The notes under the pieces: generated by a model | The model's database searches: none | Told to the model about the DNA's origin: nothing | The model's input: only the letters and a program-made list of their open reading frames with translations | In this document: one piece after another, positions 40,172 to 49,605 of the stretch | Numbering within the stretch: the stretch's first letter is position 1 | Layout of the letters: the number at the start of each line of letters is the position of its first letter | NCBI GenBank assembly: GCA_964036045.1 | Contig: OZ038382.1 | Span: forward strand, 7,128,353 to 7,192,352 | Direction: 5' to 3' | DNA length: 64,000 nt | Source: Eutreptiella sp. 'Long Island Sound 2002' | Lineage: Eukaryota; Euglenozoa; Euglenophyceae; Eutreptiales; Eutreptiaceae | Made by a program: the position numbers and the translations under genes

Positions 40172-40624
40172 TCACATGAAGCCCGCGTCTGTCTCGTCAT
40201 AGCTGTGCCCGTCCATCTTCACACGGATCCCGCTGTCCTTCGTGGCCTTTTTGAACGTCCAGAACGCGTCGGAGGAGCGGTGCACCTTCAGGTAGTCCTC
40301 TTTGCTGGTGTACCGCTCGAATACAAGGATCTGCAGCGGGTCCTGGTCCGATATCGCAACTTTGTATGCCAGCGCCACCCCCTCTGACTTCCGCACGTAA
40401 TCTCCGGCCGGCCGCCAAATCTCGATCCAGCGGTCTCGGTCCTCCACCGACTCGAAAGTGACGCGGATGTCCAGGATCCAGGCGTGGGGCACTTGGGGGT
40501 TGCGGTGCATGACCCCAGGGGCTGGGTTGCGCGCGATGTGGCCGCGGGGCAGCAGCAGCCACGTTATGAAGGCCCCCGTCAGGGCTGCCCCAAGCAACAG
40601 TGCCACTTGCCGGCGGGTGTCCAT
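40172..40624 (-). CDS. Membrane-anchored ABM-like domain protein, intronless
   Basis: A 150-residue frame from ATG 40624 to TGA. An N-terminal hydrophobic segment (residues 6-25, ending LLLP) looks like a signal anchor. Residues 48-128 resemble the ferredoxin-like antibiotic-biosynthesis-monooxygenase (ABM) fold: a first strand (WILDIRVTF), W67, then a second strand LQILVFERYTSKEDYLKVH typical of the family. ABM proteins are small oxygenases or heme/quinone-acting enzymes, and many have no known substrate. An upstream in-frame ATG would add 29 residues with no signal character. The frame is GC-rich compared with flanking DNA. Function beyond the fold is not claimed. Confidence 0.75.
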   Translation of the reverse strand: MDTRRQVALLLGAALTGAFITWLLLPRGHIARNPAPGVMHRNPQVPHAWILDIRVTFESVEDRDRWIEIWRPAGDYVRKSEGVALAYKVAISDQDPLQILVFERYTSKEDYLKVHRSSDAFWTFKKATKDSGIRVKMDGHSYDETDAGFM

Positions 40625-40719
40625 GCGAGGATTGATCAGGGGCCCCAGTGGGACAAAACAAGCAGACTGAATGGCAGTGGGTGGTGGGACGGCAGCCCCG
40701 ATCCTGCACACATACCCAC

Positions 40720-41010
40720 CGCATGTGAAGCATGTTCTAGACCGTGTTTATGTATTTGTGACGCTATCTGGGCATTGGGTGTTTGGGGGGGGGGGGTGCC
40801 TATGGGACGGCTGCATCAACTACTTGAGCAAAATTTCACCCCCAACAGCTCAAAAATCGAGGATTCCAAAGAGATGACTTGTTGTAACCTCTAATGATGA
40901 TCAAATCTCCCATGTAAAGCTTTTTTTTTTGCAATGAAATACAGTTTTCTCAAGTCCATAAGTATAGCTTACTATACATCACCATTAATCGCCCATGTAA
41001 AGCATGTTTT
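40720..41010 (-). repeat. Satellite F, inverted outlying copies
   Basis: On the minus strand this reads TTTTTGAGCTG..., a C-run, AAACACCC and ACATGCTTCACATG, a diverged version of the 41630-42240 units. Part of a second copy lies at 40890-41010. Confidence 0.75.
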
Positions 41011-41377
41011 AGGTCCTCTTTAGGGAGTTTCCAGTTGAGTCCCCCTATTCAATGTGCCTTGAGAAAGGCAATAGAATGTGTTTTACAGTATAGAAACTCA
41101 GCTTTTTTGATATTCACTGACAGGCTGTCTAATCTTGATGCAGAGTTTCTATGGAAATGGTCCATGAGTGCCTTGCGCCATTGGCTGAATCAAGCCCAGT
41201 ACTATTGCTGTTGACATGAGCACAAAATAACAAAGCACCAATCCTTTTTCTTTTTGGCTGACTCCAGAAGTTCAAAGAGTGCTCAAGACAGTTCTTGGAA
41301 AGTGGGCGCAACTCCAGCATATGATACGATGGATCCCTACAAGGCAGGGCAGGGGGCGCAAACCAAAAGCTCATAAG

Positions 41378-41480
41378 CGCATACCCAGGGGGGGGGGGGG
41401 GGCGACATGCAAGTTTTGCACATGGGGGTGTTAACCAAATTTTTCAGCCCCCTCGAAAAAAGGGGTAGTTTGGGGGGGTT
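41378..41480 (+). repeat. Dispersed module G, copy 1
   Basis: GCGCATACC, a G-run, GGCGACATGC, then GTTAACCAAATTTTTCAGCC and GGGGTAGTTTGG. The second part recurs directly at 56272-56325 and the G-run part recurs inverted at 56345-56385. Confidence 0.85.
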
Positions 41481-41574
41481 TTTCACATTTCAAACCTGCC
41501 CGCTGAAACAGGGGACAGTTTTTGTATTGAACAAAAACCAAGGCAAAAAAGCACCGCGTGACCCTCACTGGAAT

Positions 41575-41620
41575 TTATAATTCTATTGCCTTCGGCAAGG
41601 CACCTCGAAGAGGGGAGAAG
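41575..41620 (+). repeat. Module H, copy 1
   Basis: ATTCTATTGCCTTCGGCAAG and CACCTCGAAGAG, repeated at 54788-54832. Confidence 0.85.
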
Positions 41621-41629
41621 GACCACCAT

Positions 41630-42240
41630 TGTTGAGTTGCCGAGGCTGTAAAACTGCATAAGCAGGTTGTGCCCAAGCCCCCTTGGGAGCCCCCCCCCCC
41701 CCTACACCCAAATAGGGTGAAAACCACATAAAGCGGGGCTAAAACATGCTTTACGTGGGATATTTGATCATTTTGGATGGTCAGAGTATCAAAAAAACCA
41801 GTTTCCCAAAGTTCCATGTTTGAGCTGCCTTGGCTGGAAAATTGCATCAGCAGGTTGTGCCCCAGCCCACTTGGGAGCCCCACCCCCACCCCCACCCCAC
41901 CCCCAACACCCAAATAGGGCGAAAACCACATAAAGAGGGGCTAAAACATCCTTTACATAGGATATTTGATACTTTTGGATGGTCAAAATATCAAAAAAAA
42001 TCTGTTTCAGAAATTTCCATTTTTGAGCTGCCGAGGCTGTAAAACTGCACCAGCGGGTTGTGCCCCGGCCCCCTTGGGACCCCCCCCACACACCCAAATA
42101 GGGTGAAAAACACACAAAAAGTGTCTGAAACATGCTCTACATAGCATATCATTGTGAGTGGTCACAATATCAAAATTTTTTGGAAAGATTTCCCATTTTT
42201 GACCTGTAGAGGGTGGAAAGCTGCTTAGGCACTTCGTGCA
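41630..42240 (+). repeat. Satellite F, ~190-bp tandem repeat, 3-4 units
   Basis: Units start with GAGCTGCCGAGGCTG near 41635, 41821, 42025 and (diverged) 42198. Each has a C-run, CACCCAAATAGGGTGAAAA and ACATGCTTTACATAGGATAT. Confidence 0.93.
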
Positions 42241-42274
42241 CACACCAGACGCCATCGAACCACGAAGCTTTTGG

Positions 42275-42610
42275 GGGGGCCATGACTAAGGCTAGATGGG
42301 CCCAGTGGCCACTACGTGGGTCCCCATTGGCGCTCAAGTACCCGTATTGTCACCAAATGATCACCCAAACCCATCCTAGGGGCAACAGAAGGGTTTTGGA
42401 AAAAGTCAAAGTGTGAAAATTTTTCAAGCGTCTCTACACAGCCTACGCAACAGCAATTTTGGGGCTTTCGGAGGACCCATGGCACGGGCTACATAGGCCT
42501 AGCGGCCACGACATGGGTCTCCACGTGTGCTCAAGTTCCCGTATTGTCACCAAATGATCACCCAAACCCATCCTAGGGGCAACGAAGGGTTTTATGAAAA
42601 ATCCAATTTC
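42275..42610 (+). repeat. ~190-bp tandem repeat, two units
   Basis: Both units carry GTATTGTCACCAAATGATCA and CCCAAACCCATCCTAGGGGC. The unit length differs from satellite F only slightly, but the sequence is unrelated. Confidence 0.92.
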
Positions 42611-43284
42611 AAAAAAATTTCACGAGCCACTAATCAGCATGTCCGGTGTGAAAACAGTTCAGTCCTCAGTGGCAAGGGGTCATATGAGGGGGGGCGACTG
42701 GGGGAACCTGGAGTTGGGACCCAGGACCCCCGCTATGGGTTAGGGGGTCCATATACAAGAAAAAAGTTCTTCAGGACCCAGGTCCAAATAAACACACAGC
42801 GGCCACAATACACAAAGAAGTTTTGACCCCCCCCCCCAAAAAAAGGGGTACCCAGGTGCGGGGGGGTAAGGGGGTCAAAATCCAAAATCATTGGGGGATC
42901 ATTTTTGGTCCTAAAATGATGATTTTACAAGGGGTTAGACGTCATAAACCATACATTGGGGTATGCTATGGGGGAATGTTTGCCCGGCGCGCGCCCGGCG
43001 CGCTACCTTTCTATTAACTATCCCGACTTCAGCCCGAGATTTACCCTCTGATGGAGAAGGCCCCCCCAAATAGACCATGATGGACTGCGCACCTTCCCTA
43101 CAAAGCATGTTGCATAATTAGACAATAGCTGTGAATTCAACAACTCCAAATGTCATTTGTATTGTACTAAACAAATGGTACTTTGCCTTCACCTTTCGCA
43201 TAGATTTCGCTGTGGTAATGAGTCCCCAAGCCGCAAGCAGTTTCGACGGCGTTTCTGCCTCACGTCACAAGAACGAAGCGCAAA
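42611..43284. other. No gene recognised
   Basis: A G-run/C-run stretch, the second GCCCGGCGCGC module (42975-43015) and unremarkable sequence. Confidence 0.55.
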
Positions 43285-43500
43285 CTCAGTATTCGCTACA
43301 TCACCCCTGCCTTCTCGGGGTCCCCATGGTGGGGAGAAATGGGAAGAAAATTGGTGAAACTGGGTGAGAATCCAAATATACCATATCCCGAATGTGAAAG
43401 AAGCATCAAAATACCCGTTGTCAAACAACAATAATGCCCATAGTATCACAAAGTATGGGGTTCTAGGACGGCTAGACGTCCAAATAGTTGCACTGCGCAC
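43285..43500 (+). repeat. Dispersed repeat D, copy 2
   Basis: Direct copy of the family in XPD intron 2 (32550-32850), ending CAAATAGTTGCACTGCGC. Confidence 0.92.
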
Positions 43501-43549
43501 GCACCGCGCTTAGTGCACCCCCTAAAAGGTCACCGGTGGGGCACGGGTC

Positions 43550-43690
43550 AAAAAAGATGCCCGGCGCGTGCCCGGCGCGCGCCCGGCGCACTAACGTTCC
43601 CCCTATGCGAACGACCCCCAAAAAGGGGGGGTATACGATGCTCGCGCCTGCGCTTGATCTAACAACCTCTCTTCGAGGTGATTTGCAAAA
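43550..43690. repeat. GCCCGGCGCGC module copy 3 plus module I
   Basis: Three GCCCGGCGCG phrases, AACGTTCCCCC, then CCTGCGCTTGATCTAACAAC and CTCTTCGAGGTGATTT. The last part recurs at 55425-55472. Confidence 0.9.
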
Positions 43691-43789
43691 GTGGAGTGAC
43701 CATGCCCAGGTGAAGAGAGGAGAATGAACTCGGCGAATATCCCATGGCGGTAGAGTTGCCCGTTCTACCCCCCGCCCCCCTTGCAAACT

Positions 43790-44390
43790 CCCGGGTTAGC
43801 GCGCGACGGTCTCCCGGGTGGGGGGGGGAGGCGGTTGCCAAGTGACGGTCTCCCGGGGGGGGGGGGGGGTCGGAGATTGCAAGGGTATTTCAAGGCAAAC
43901 TATGGTACCCTCCACTGATGCAAGCAAAGAGAACACGTGTGAAGCGACTTTCGCGTTGATGCCAATGTGCTTCATCCAACACAAATGTTATTGAGGATCC
44001 AAAGGAACGGTAAAGAACTTCTGGGTACGAGAATACCACACTGTACCGAATGTGGCAAAACTGCGGCCCATTTGGCGAAGGCCCCACAACAGTGGCCAAC
44101 ACATGCGCACCAAGTGTGTGTGAGTGGTACCGTACATGGTCACCGGGAGAAAACATCTTGGGTCTGAAGTAGCAACACAACACACCCATACAACGCCTTT
44201 GGAGAGAGAATATCACAGAACACACACAGGTGCTTGATTTGAAGTAATGGGAAAGCAATGCAAGGCCATGCGTAAAGCAGATGGGCAACACAAACCAGCA
44301 CAATACATGTTAACTAGAAAAACATGGAAATGACGGTCTCCCAGGTGGGGGGGGGAGATTGCAAGGGGGGGGGGGGGGTACATGCAAAGG
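43790..44390 (-). repeat. Duplicated module J, copy 1, with a Tudor-like frame
   Basis: Bounded by GACGGTCTCCCGGGTGGGG phrases. The minus strand reads GDHVRYHSHTLGAHVLATVV, then PSPNGPQFCHIRY, which resembles a small SH3/Tudor-like barrel. It matches 46195-46760 in the same orientation. Confidence 0.85.
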
Positions 44391-45300
44391 AATCAACAGA
44401 CCATGTGGGCCGGAGAATCCCAAATGGGTTCTGAGATACTGCACGCATCTCTGACTCCTCATATAGACAAAAACAAATGACACAAACAACCGACACAAAA
44501 AACTGACACCAATAAATGACCAATAGGACATTCAGCAACAATCTATGTATTATCCATTCAAGCTTATTGAGGTCACATGGCTGAATGAAGTCCCTACGGG
44601 GCCATGGGAGTGTAATTCTCCTCGGTTCACTATGGTATGGTCACTGAGCTTTTCAGGGTTTGGCGCCACAGCTTAGCAGCACAATTGCCAACAAGTTTGG
44701 CAGGGTTTTTGGCAGGGCTGGAAGGGAAGATGGGTCTTACGTCATAGCACTGGAGCACTCATATGTGATGCACCGGCAATCTACAAAACGCTCTGAGAGG
44801 CCCTGAATGTGGGTAAGCACAATGGTGCTGTCTGAACCATTGAAACTTAACAATAACACAAGCCAGGTACGTGTTGGCTACATCAACATTGAGCAGATGT
44901 GTATCTGACACATTCGGTATCCTGGTGGTCAGTGTATGCACGGCACTGTTGAGCGCTGCTGGTTCAATTCCTGTTGCAAACAATTTCATGATCTGCCTTG
45001 CAGTGGTCAACCTGATGGAAGCATTGTGTTTTTCCCTGCAAAAACAAAGCATGCCACAAGAGGACGAATGCACACAGGAATCGCATCAAAACATTGCTGG
45101 ACTTCAACATTGTCACCTGCAAGCCAAGCCTACAGCTGGAGCCCATTCCAGTGGCATGCCTACTCTGAGAGAGCAGAGGGTGTGCGGAGGGGGCAGAGGC
45201 TGCTGGCCAGACATACCCACTCTTTTCGGCCCAGGGCAGTAGCCCATGCGGACATACACGCAGCATCATTGAATGTGCTTTATTCCACTCCTTCCTCCAG
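44391..45300. other. No gene recognised
   Basis: Frames at 44759-45073 and 44964-45404 (minus) are open but match nothing known. A 45-bp phrase at 45255-45300 (CAGCATCATTGAATGTGC) recurs at 46760-46798. Confidence 0.5.
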
Positions 45301-45317
45301 GGGGGGGGGAAATTGCG

Positions 45318-45366
45318 GTCTGGGGGGGTCGAATCCAATTGCGAAAAATTGCGGAAAAATTGCGAT
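45318..45366. repeat. AATTGCGG short tandem, copy 2
   Basis: CCAATTGCGAAAAATTGCGG-type units, same family as 12765-12850 and 46022-46125. Confidence 0.88.
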
Positions 45367-45468
45367 GTCGTAAGCGGCCCTCCTGAACCCTCAAGGTGCA
45401 ACAACTCTGGACAGGTGGCTCAGAATTCTCAGAATTTCACTGAAACAAATAGTCTATGGGCAGTACAA

Positions 45469-45801
45469 TTACAGGAGGCGCCCCTCAATATCACCGTGGA
45501 ATTGCAGCATGAACCGAAGGCGGCGGATGTTGTCATCCAATTTGTGCTGCCGCTTTGAAACTGTCCCACACTGTGAGAAAAAGCGTTCCACATCACCACC
45601 AGAAGTGGGCTGCGTAATCAAGAACAGCACCCTCTCTTGGAACGGTGAAGGGGCACGAGATTGCCACCATTCCTGCAAAGCAGTTGGCCCATTTATATCA
45701 ACAACATTGCAACGGATGTATAGGCTCCATTGCTCTGCAATCTCTGGCACATCGGACATGCACATGCAAACATCCAAACATGCAGGCATGAAAAAGACCA
45801 A
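45469..45801 (-). pseudogene. hAT transposase C-terminal fragment
   Basis: About 110 residues ending in a stop. It shows the hAT dimerisation block: ALQEWWQS, LFLITQPTSGGDVERFFSQC, then KRQHKLDDNIRRLRFMLQF. Full hAT transposases are 500-700 residues with a BED finger and RNase H-like core, neither seen here in a continuous frame. The fragment could be a relic or the last exon of a spliced copy. It is flanked by AATTGCGG arrays and a tRNA-like unit. Confidence 0.85.
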
Positions 45802-45844
45802 AAAAGCGAAGGTAAAAAGACCAAAAAAGCGAAGGTAACCATAT

Positions 45845-45915
45845 TGTGCCCAACTGGGCTTGAACCCAGGACCCTGGAACTACAGTGCAGCGGTACTACC
45901 AATTGAGCTATACCA
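45845..45915 (-). tRNA. tRNA-like sequence (Tyr GUA-like), degenerate
   Basis: The minus strand has a box A-like TAGCTCAATTGG and box B GGTTCAAGCCC at tRNA spacing, and an anticodon-like loop CTGTAGT with a 5-bp stem holding one mismatch. The acceptor stem does not pair, so it is best taken as a tRNA pseudogene or a SINE head. Confidence 0.55.
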
Positions 45916-46021
45916 GGTTCTGGTGACTTTGCAACATTTGAGAGTGTATGGAATAGTAAAAAAAATAAAAATTTCATTGTTCTGCACCAGCGTGGGGAGG
46001 CGGTCAGAAAATCGGGAAGTG

Positions 46022-46125
46022 TGAAAAATTGCGGAAAAATTGCGGAAAATTGCGGAAAATTGCGGAAAATTGCGGAAAATTGCGAAAAATTGCGAAATTG
46101 CGGAAAATTGCGAAAAATTGCGGAC
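46022..46125. repeat. AATTGCGG short tandem, copy 3
   Basis: The purest array: about ten units of GGAAAATTGC-like sequence, ending in GCGGACCTCAATTTCCCC, close to the end of the intron 11 copy. Confidence 0.95.
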
Positions 46126-46194
46126 CTCAATTTCCCCCCCCCCCTGCTTCCTCTCAGTGCCAATGCGTATATACTGGAGCCCCCGCCCCCCTGG

Positions 46195-46760
46195 CAATCT
46201 CCCCCGTTAGCGCGCGACGGTCTCCCGGGTGGTTGGGGGGGCGGTCGTCAAGTGACGGTCTCCCAAGGGGGGTGGGGGGTTTCAAGGGTATTGCAAGGCA
46301 TGGGGATAACGTCCGGTGACTCCGGAGACTTGGGTCGTCCGGTGACTCCGGAGACTTGGATGATTCAACCACCACAGCCTCTAGCCTTGAGAGTTGAGCG
46401 CCCTCATGATCCATTGGAGTGACCCCACCAGGGCGTATGTACCCAATGTGGTACAACTGTGGCCCATTTGGTGAAGGGTCCATGACAGTGGCCAACACAT
46501 GTGCACCAAGTGTGCGTGAGTGGTACCGTAAACGGTCACAGGCAGAAAACATCTTGCGTCTGAAATAGCAACATAACACACCCATACGGCAGCTTTGGAG
46601 AGAGAATATCACAGAACACATGCAGGTGATTGATTTGAAGCAACGGGAAGCAATGCAAGGCCATGTGTAAGGCAGATGGGCAACACAAACCAGCGCAATA
46701 GATATTGACCCGAAAAACATGGAAGTGAGGGTCTCCCGTGGGGGGGGGGGGGGTAACACG
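46195..46760 (-). repeat. Duplicated module J, copy 2, with a Tudor-like frame
   Basis: The minus strand reads RLRYHSRTLGAHVLATVM, then PSPNGPQLYHIGY and RPGGVTPMDHEGAQLSRLEA, a longer version of the copy 1 frame. A 24-bp GTCCGGTGACTCCGGAGAC tandem lies at 46308-46358. Confidence 0.85.
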
Positions 46761-47700
46761 CAGCATCATTGCATGTGCTTTACTCCACTCCTTCCTCTGT
46801 GTGCCATTTCGCATACACTGCTAAAAAAAAATGGCTTTGTGGCAAAAAAACTCGGCTTTGTGCAAGATACAAGTGCAAATGTGACACACCAGGTGTGATC
46901 CTCGCACAGTACAATGCAGTCTATCAACAAATCCGATCACCAAACCAGGTGCTGACAGGCTCGTTTCAGTGCCATTCACCTGTCACTTGAGCACCAACTG
47001 CCTTTGGTTACCCGCAATGCTGCCACCTAAGACAGAGAGCAATGGTCAGCTCTCACTGACTGAATGCCCCTGCCATAGGCACTTTCAGCCTTGAGTCCAA
47101 TGATGTGTGTCCTTCATGAAAGCGGCAATCCACTATGTGCAATGGGGAAGTTCTTGCACTGCATGCGCACTGCGTGGGCACTGCGTGCATACTGCGCACG
47201 CAGAGGCTGGGATACTCACCCAAGTAATACAGTTGGTGGTGACCGTATTATTTCCTCAGAATCCATTTCAGAAAAATGAACAATCCAAAAATATTTGACT
47301 ATTTATGGAAGCACTTTTCCTTTATAGGAAACCAAGGGCACGTGATCAATGCTTTACCACCAAAAGGTAGCTAGGGTGCGAGTATTTGCCGACATCCAAG
47401 ACTTCGCACTGCGTGCGCACTGCATGCATGGCATTCCCCATCACACTAGCAGCAAAGACGGTGATCCTCGGCACTCCTCTGCCCTTAGAGGGTGACCACA
47501 GGCCCCCTGTGCGTATGTGATGTGGGAGCTGTGTAACCAGGCATCCATGACCCCCTAGGGACAGTGTCAAATGAGGGGCAGAAAAGGCGAAAATCACAGT
47601 GCAGAAAAAACAGGTATTGGGTGAAAAAGGAATATAGTGAGACCAGGAAAAGCAGCGTAAGCGAGAGGCACTAACATCAGTGCTCAGTGCTTAGAACCGT
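46761..47700. other. No gene recognised
   Basis: Repeated ACTGCGTGC and ACTGCGCACGC phrases near 47150-47205 and 47400-47435. Otherwise plain sequence. Confidence 0.5.
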
Positions 47701-48418
47701 CAGAACTGGCGGCCCAAGAGATTGTAGATGCCGTGTTGGAGTTACCCCCATCCTCTGCTTCCTCTCCAGAGTCAAAACTCGGATCAGACATATATTCCAA
47801 AATGATAGTGCGAGGACTGGCATCCGCCTGAGGAGAGTGTAGCTGCCACGCAAGGGGCGGGGGGGTGAGGGGATGGGCACCAACAAAGCTGCCGATGTGC
47901 TGCTATGGCATCCGAAGTCGCTAAATTATCACTTGAAATAGCGAAGTTGAGACACCCAGTGGCACACCAGGAGCAGAGCTGTCGCCGGCAGACAACAATG
48001 TGCAAGTCCTCTGCCACGTCCCGACACTGTGCTCTGAACGTGCAGCCCTTCTCGTATGTATCACACGACATCTGCTCTGCCCGCTCTTCCGGGGCCGGGC
48101 GACCAACCCAAGAACCGGCGGTGGTGGTGCATGGGGCAGAGCTGGGCAAACGACCCTCGCTGTGGAGAACAGCTGTGCGGTGTACCAGGGGAGGGCAGTC
48201 CAGTCATAGTTCCAATTTGCACACCACTGGGGCTGCAACCCTGTGTGTATGCAATGTTCCTCAAGACACACCATGTTGAGCCACAGGTGTTCAGTCAATT
48301 GGGGATGTGTGTTCCAGCTGTTTGGAAGTTTGCGGAGCGAATCGGCAAAATCCCTGAAATCAAACGAATCAGCAGAACAAAGCGATGAAATGCAGAACAT
48401 ATCGGCAAGGCCGGCCGA

Positions 48419-48580
48419 ACTGCCACGCCCGAAGGCATCCCGCATGCACAGATAAATCTAATAAAATAAATATAATACATAATAATATAATACATACCCC
48501 ACAGTGAGTGGAGCCAGGCCGGCACCCTACTACCAAGGGGTCCTGTCATGTCGAACCTGCGCTTACTGACACAGGTGCAT
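48419..48580 (+). repeat. Direct repeat K, copy 1
   Basis: ACTGCCACGCCCGAAGGCAT, an AT-rich insert (AATATAATACATAATAAT) and CACAGTGAGTGGAGCCAGG. A second copy at 49080-49217 lacks most of the AT-rich insert. Confidence 0.92.
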
Positions 48581-49079
48581 GGCTGGGGGCCCATACTACC
48601 TCCAGCTGGCATACATGCTGCCTATTGAGGGGCAGGGAGGCGGCCAGGAGGCGCCAGTCCCCAGTGGAGCAGCTGGGGGGGGTAGATGCAGGGGTGCATG
48701 GGCGAGAGAGCGTGTACCCCCCCACCCTTGTAATTCCTGCGGTGGCATACAAATATCGCACAAATGCCCCCCAGAGGAGTCGCAAGCGACATGTGGCACG
48801 CACAAACACATGCATACAACGTGGAGGGCAGTGGTAAAGCCAAATGGCAGGAAGAAAGCCACTGCCTGATGTCACACTGGACACATGCGCAGATGCATTT
48901 TGGGGGGGGTTCCGGCCACAGCAAGCTGGCAAAGTCCGCTCACCAGAAGGCACTCGAGCAATCTCTCGGAATCAAGGATCAGAGCCGTCCAATGCTACGA
49001 TTATCGCACAAAGCGACGCGGCAGCGGACATGACACGCAGTAATGATAAGCTGAATCTCATACCAGGAAATGCAGTGGG

Positions 49080-49217
49080 AACTGCCACGCCCGAAGGCAT
49101 CCCACATGCGCAGATACATATAGTATACAGCCCACAGTGAGTGGAGCCAGGGCCGGCATTCTTGTGCCTAGGGGCCCTGTCATGTCCAACCTGAGCTTCC
49201 TGACAGAGGTGCGCATG
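49080..49217 (+). repeat. Direct repeat K, copy 2
   Basis: Same orientation as 48419-48580, ending CTTCCTGACAGAGGTG where copy 1 has CTTACTGACACAGGTG. Confidence 0.92.
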
Positions 49218-49605
49218 CACCACCAGGGAGGCCCGCTCTGTGGAAGAGGTGCCAATCACCACTATGTGAGCACGTTTAGTTTAGTTCCCCCCCTCCCCCC
49301 CTTGTATAAGCTACACCAATGTACACAATTATTACGGTCCCTACGCCTACGCCTACGGTCGCCTACGGTCGCCTACGGGTACATTCTTTTATTAGGCATG
49401 CCCAGATGCGCTCTCGATAAGTTCTCGGATTAAGGGAAGCTATGTACACAGGGCGGCAGTGCCCCCACGGTACAAGCGTGTTCCACGGCAATGCCTGGAG
49501 GGCGTAAATCAACGGTGCCACGTGGTGCTGTCTCCTGCACATGTACCCTTTGGGTACCATGCCTACAGGCAAGAGGGTGTACAATTCAATTTGATGCGTG
49601 GCGTA

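Larger units (their letters stand above)
47700..49605. other. Repeat-bearing stretch, no gene assigned
   Basis: The minus strand has an acidic short frame at 47.69-47.83 kb (MSDPSFDSGEEAEDGG) and Cys-rich frames at 47.78-48.45 kb with no recognised domain. The segment 48419-48580 is repeated at 49080-49217. Confidence 0.5.

Noticed and set aside
44936-45000. Box B-like GGTTCAATTCC as a tRNA
   Set aside because: No matching A box or foldable arms upstream.
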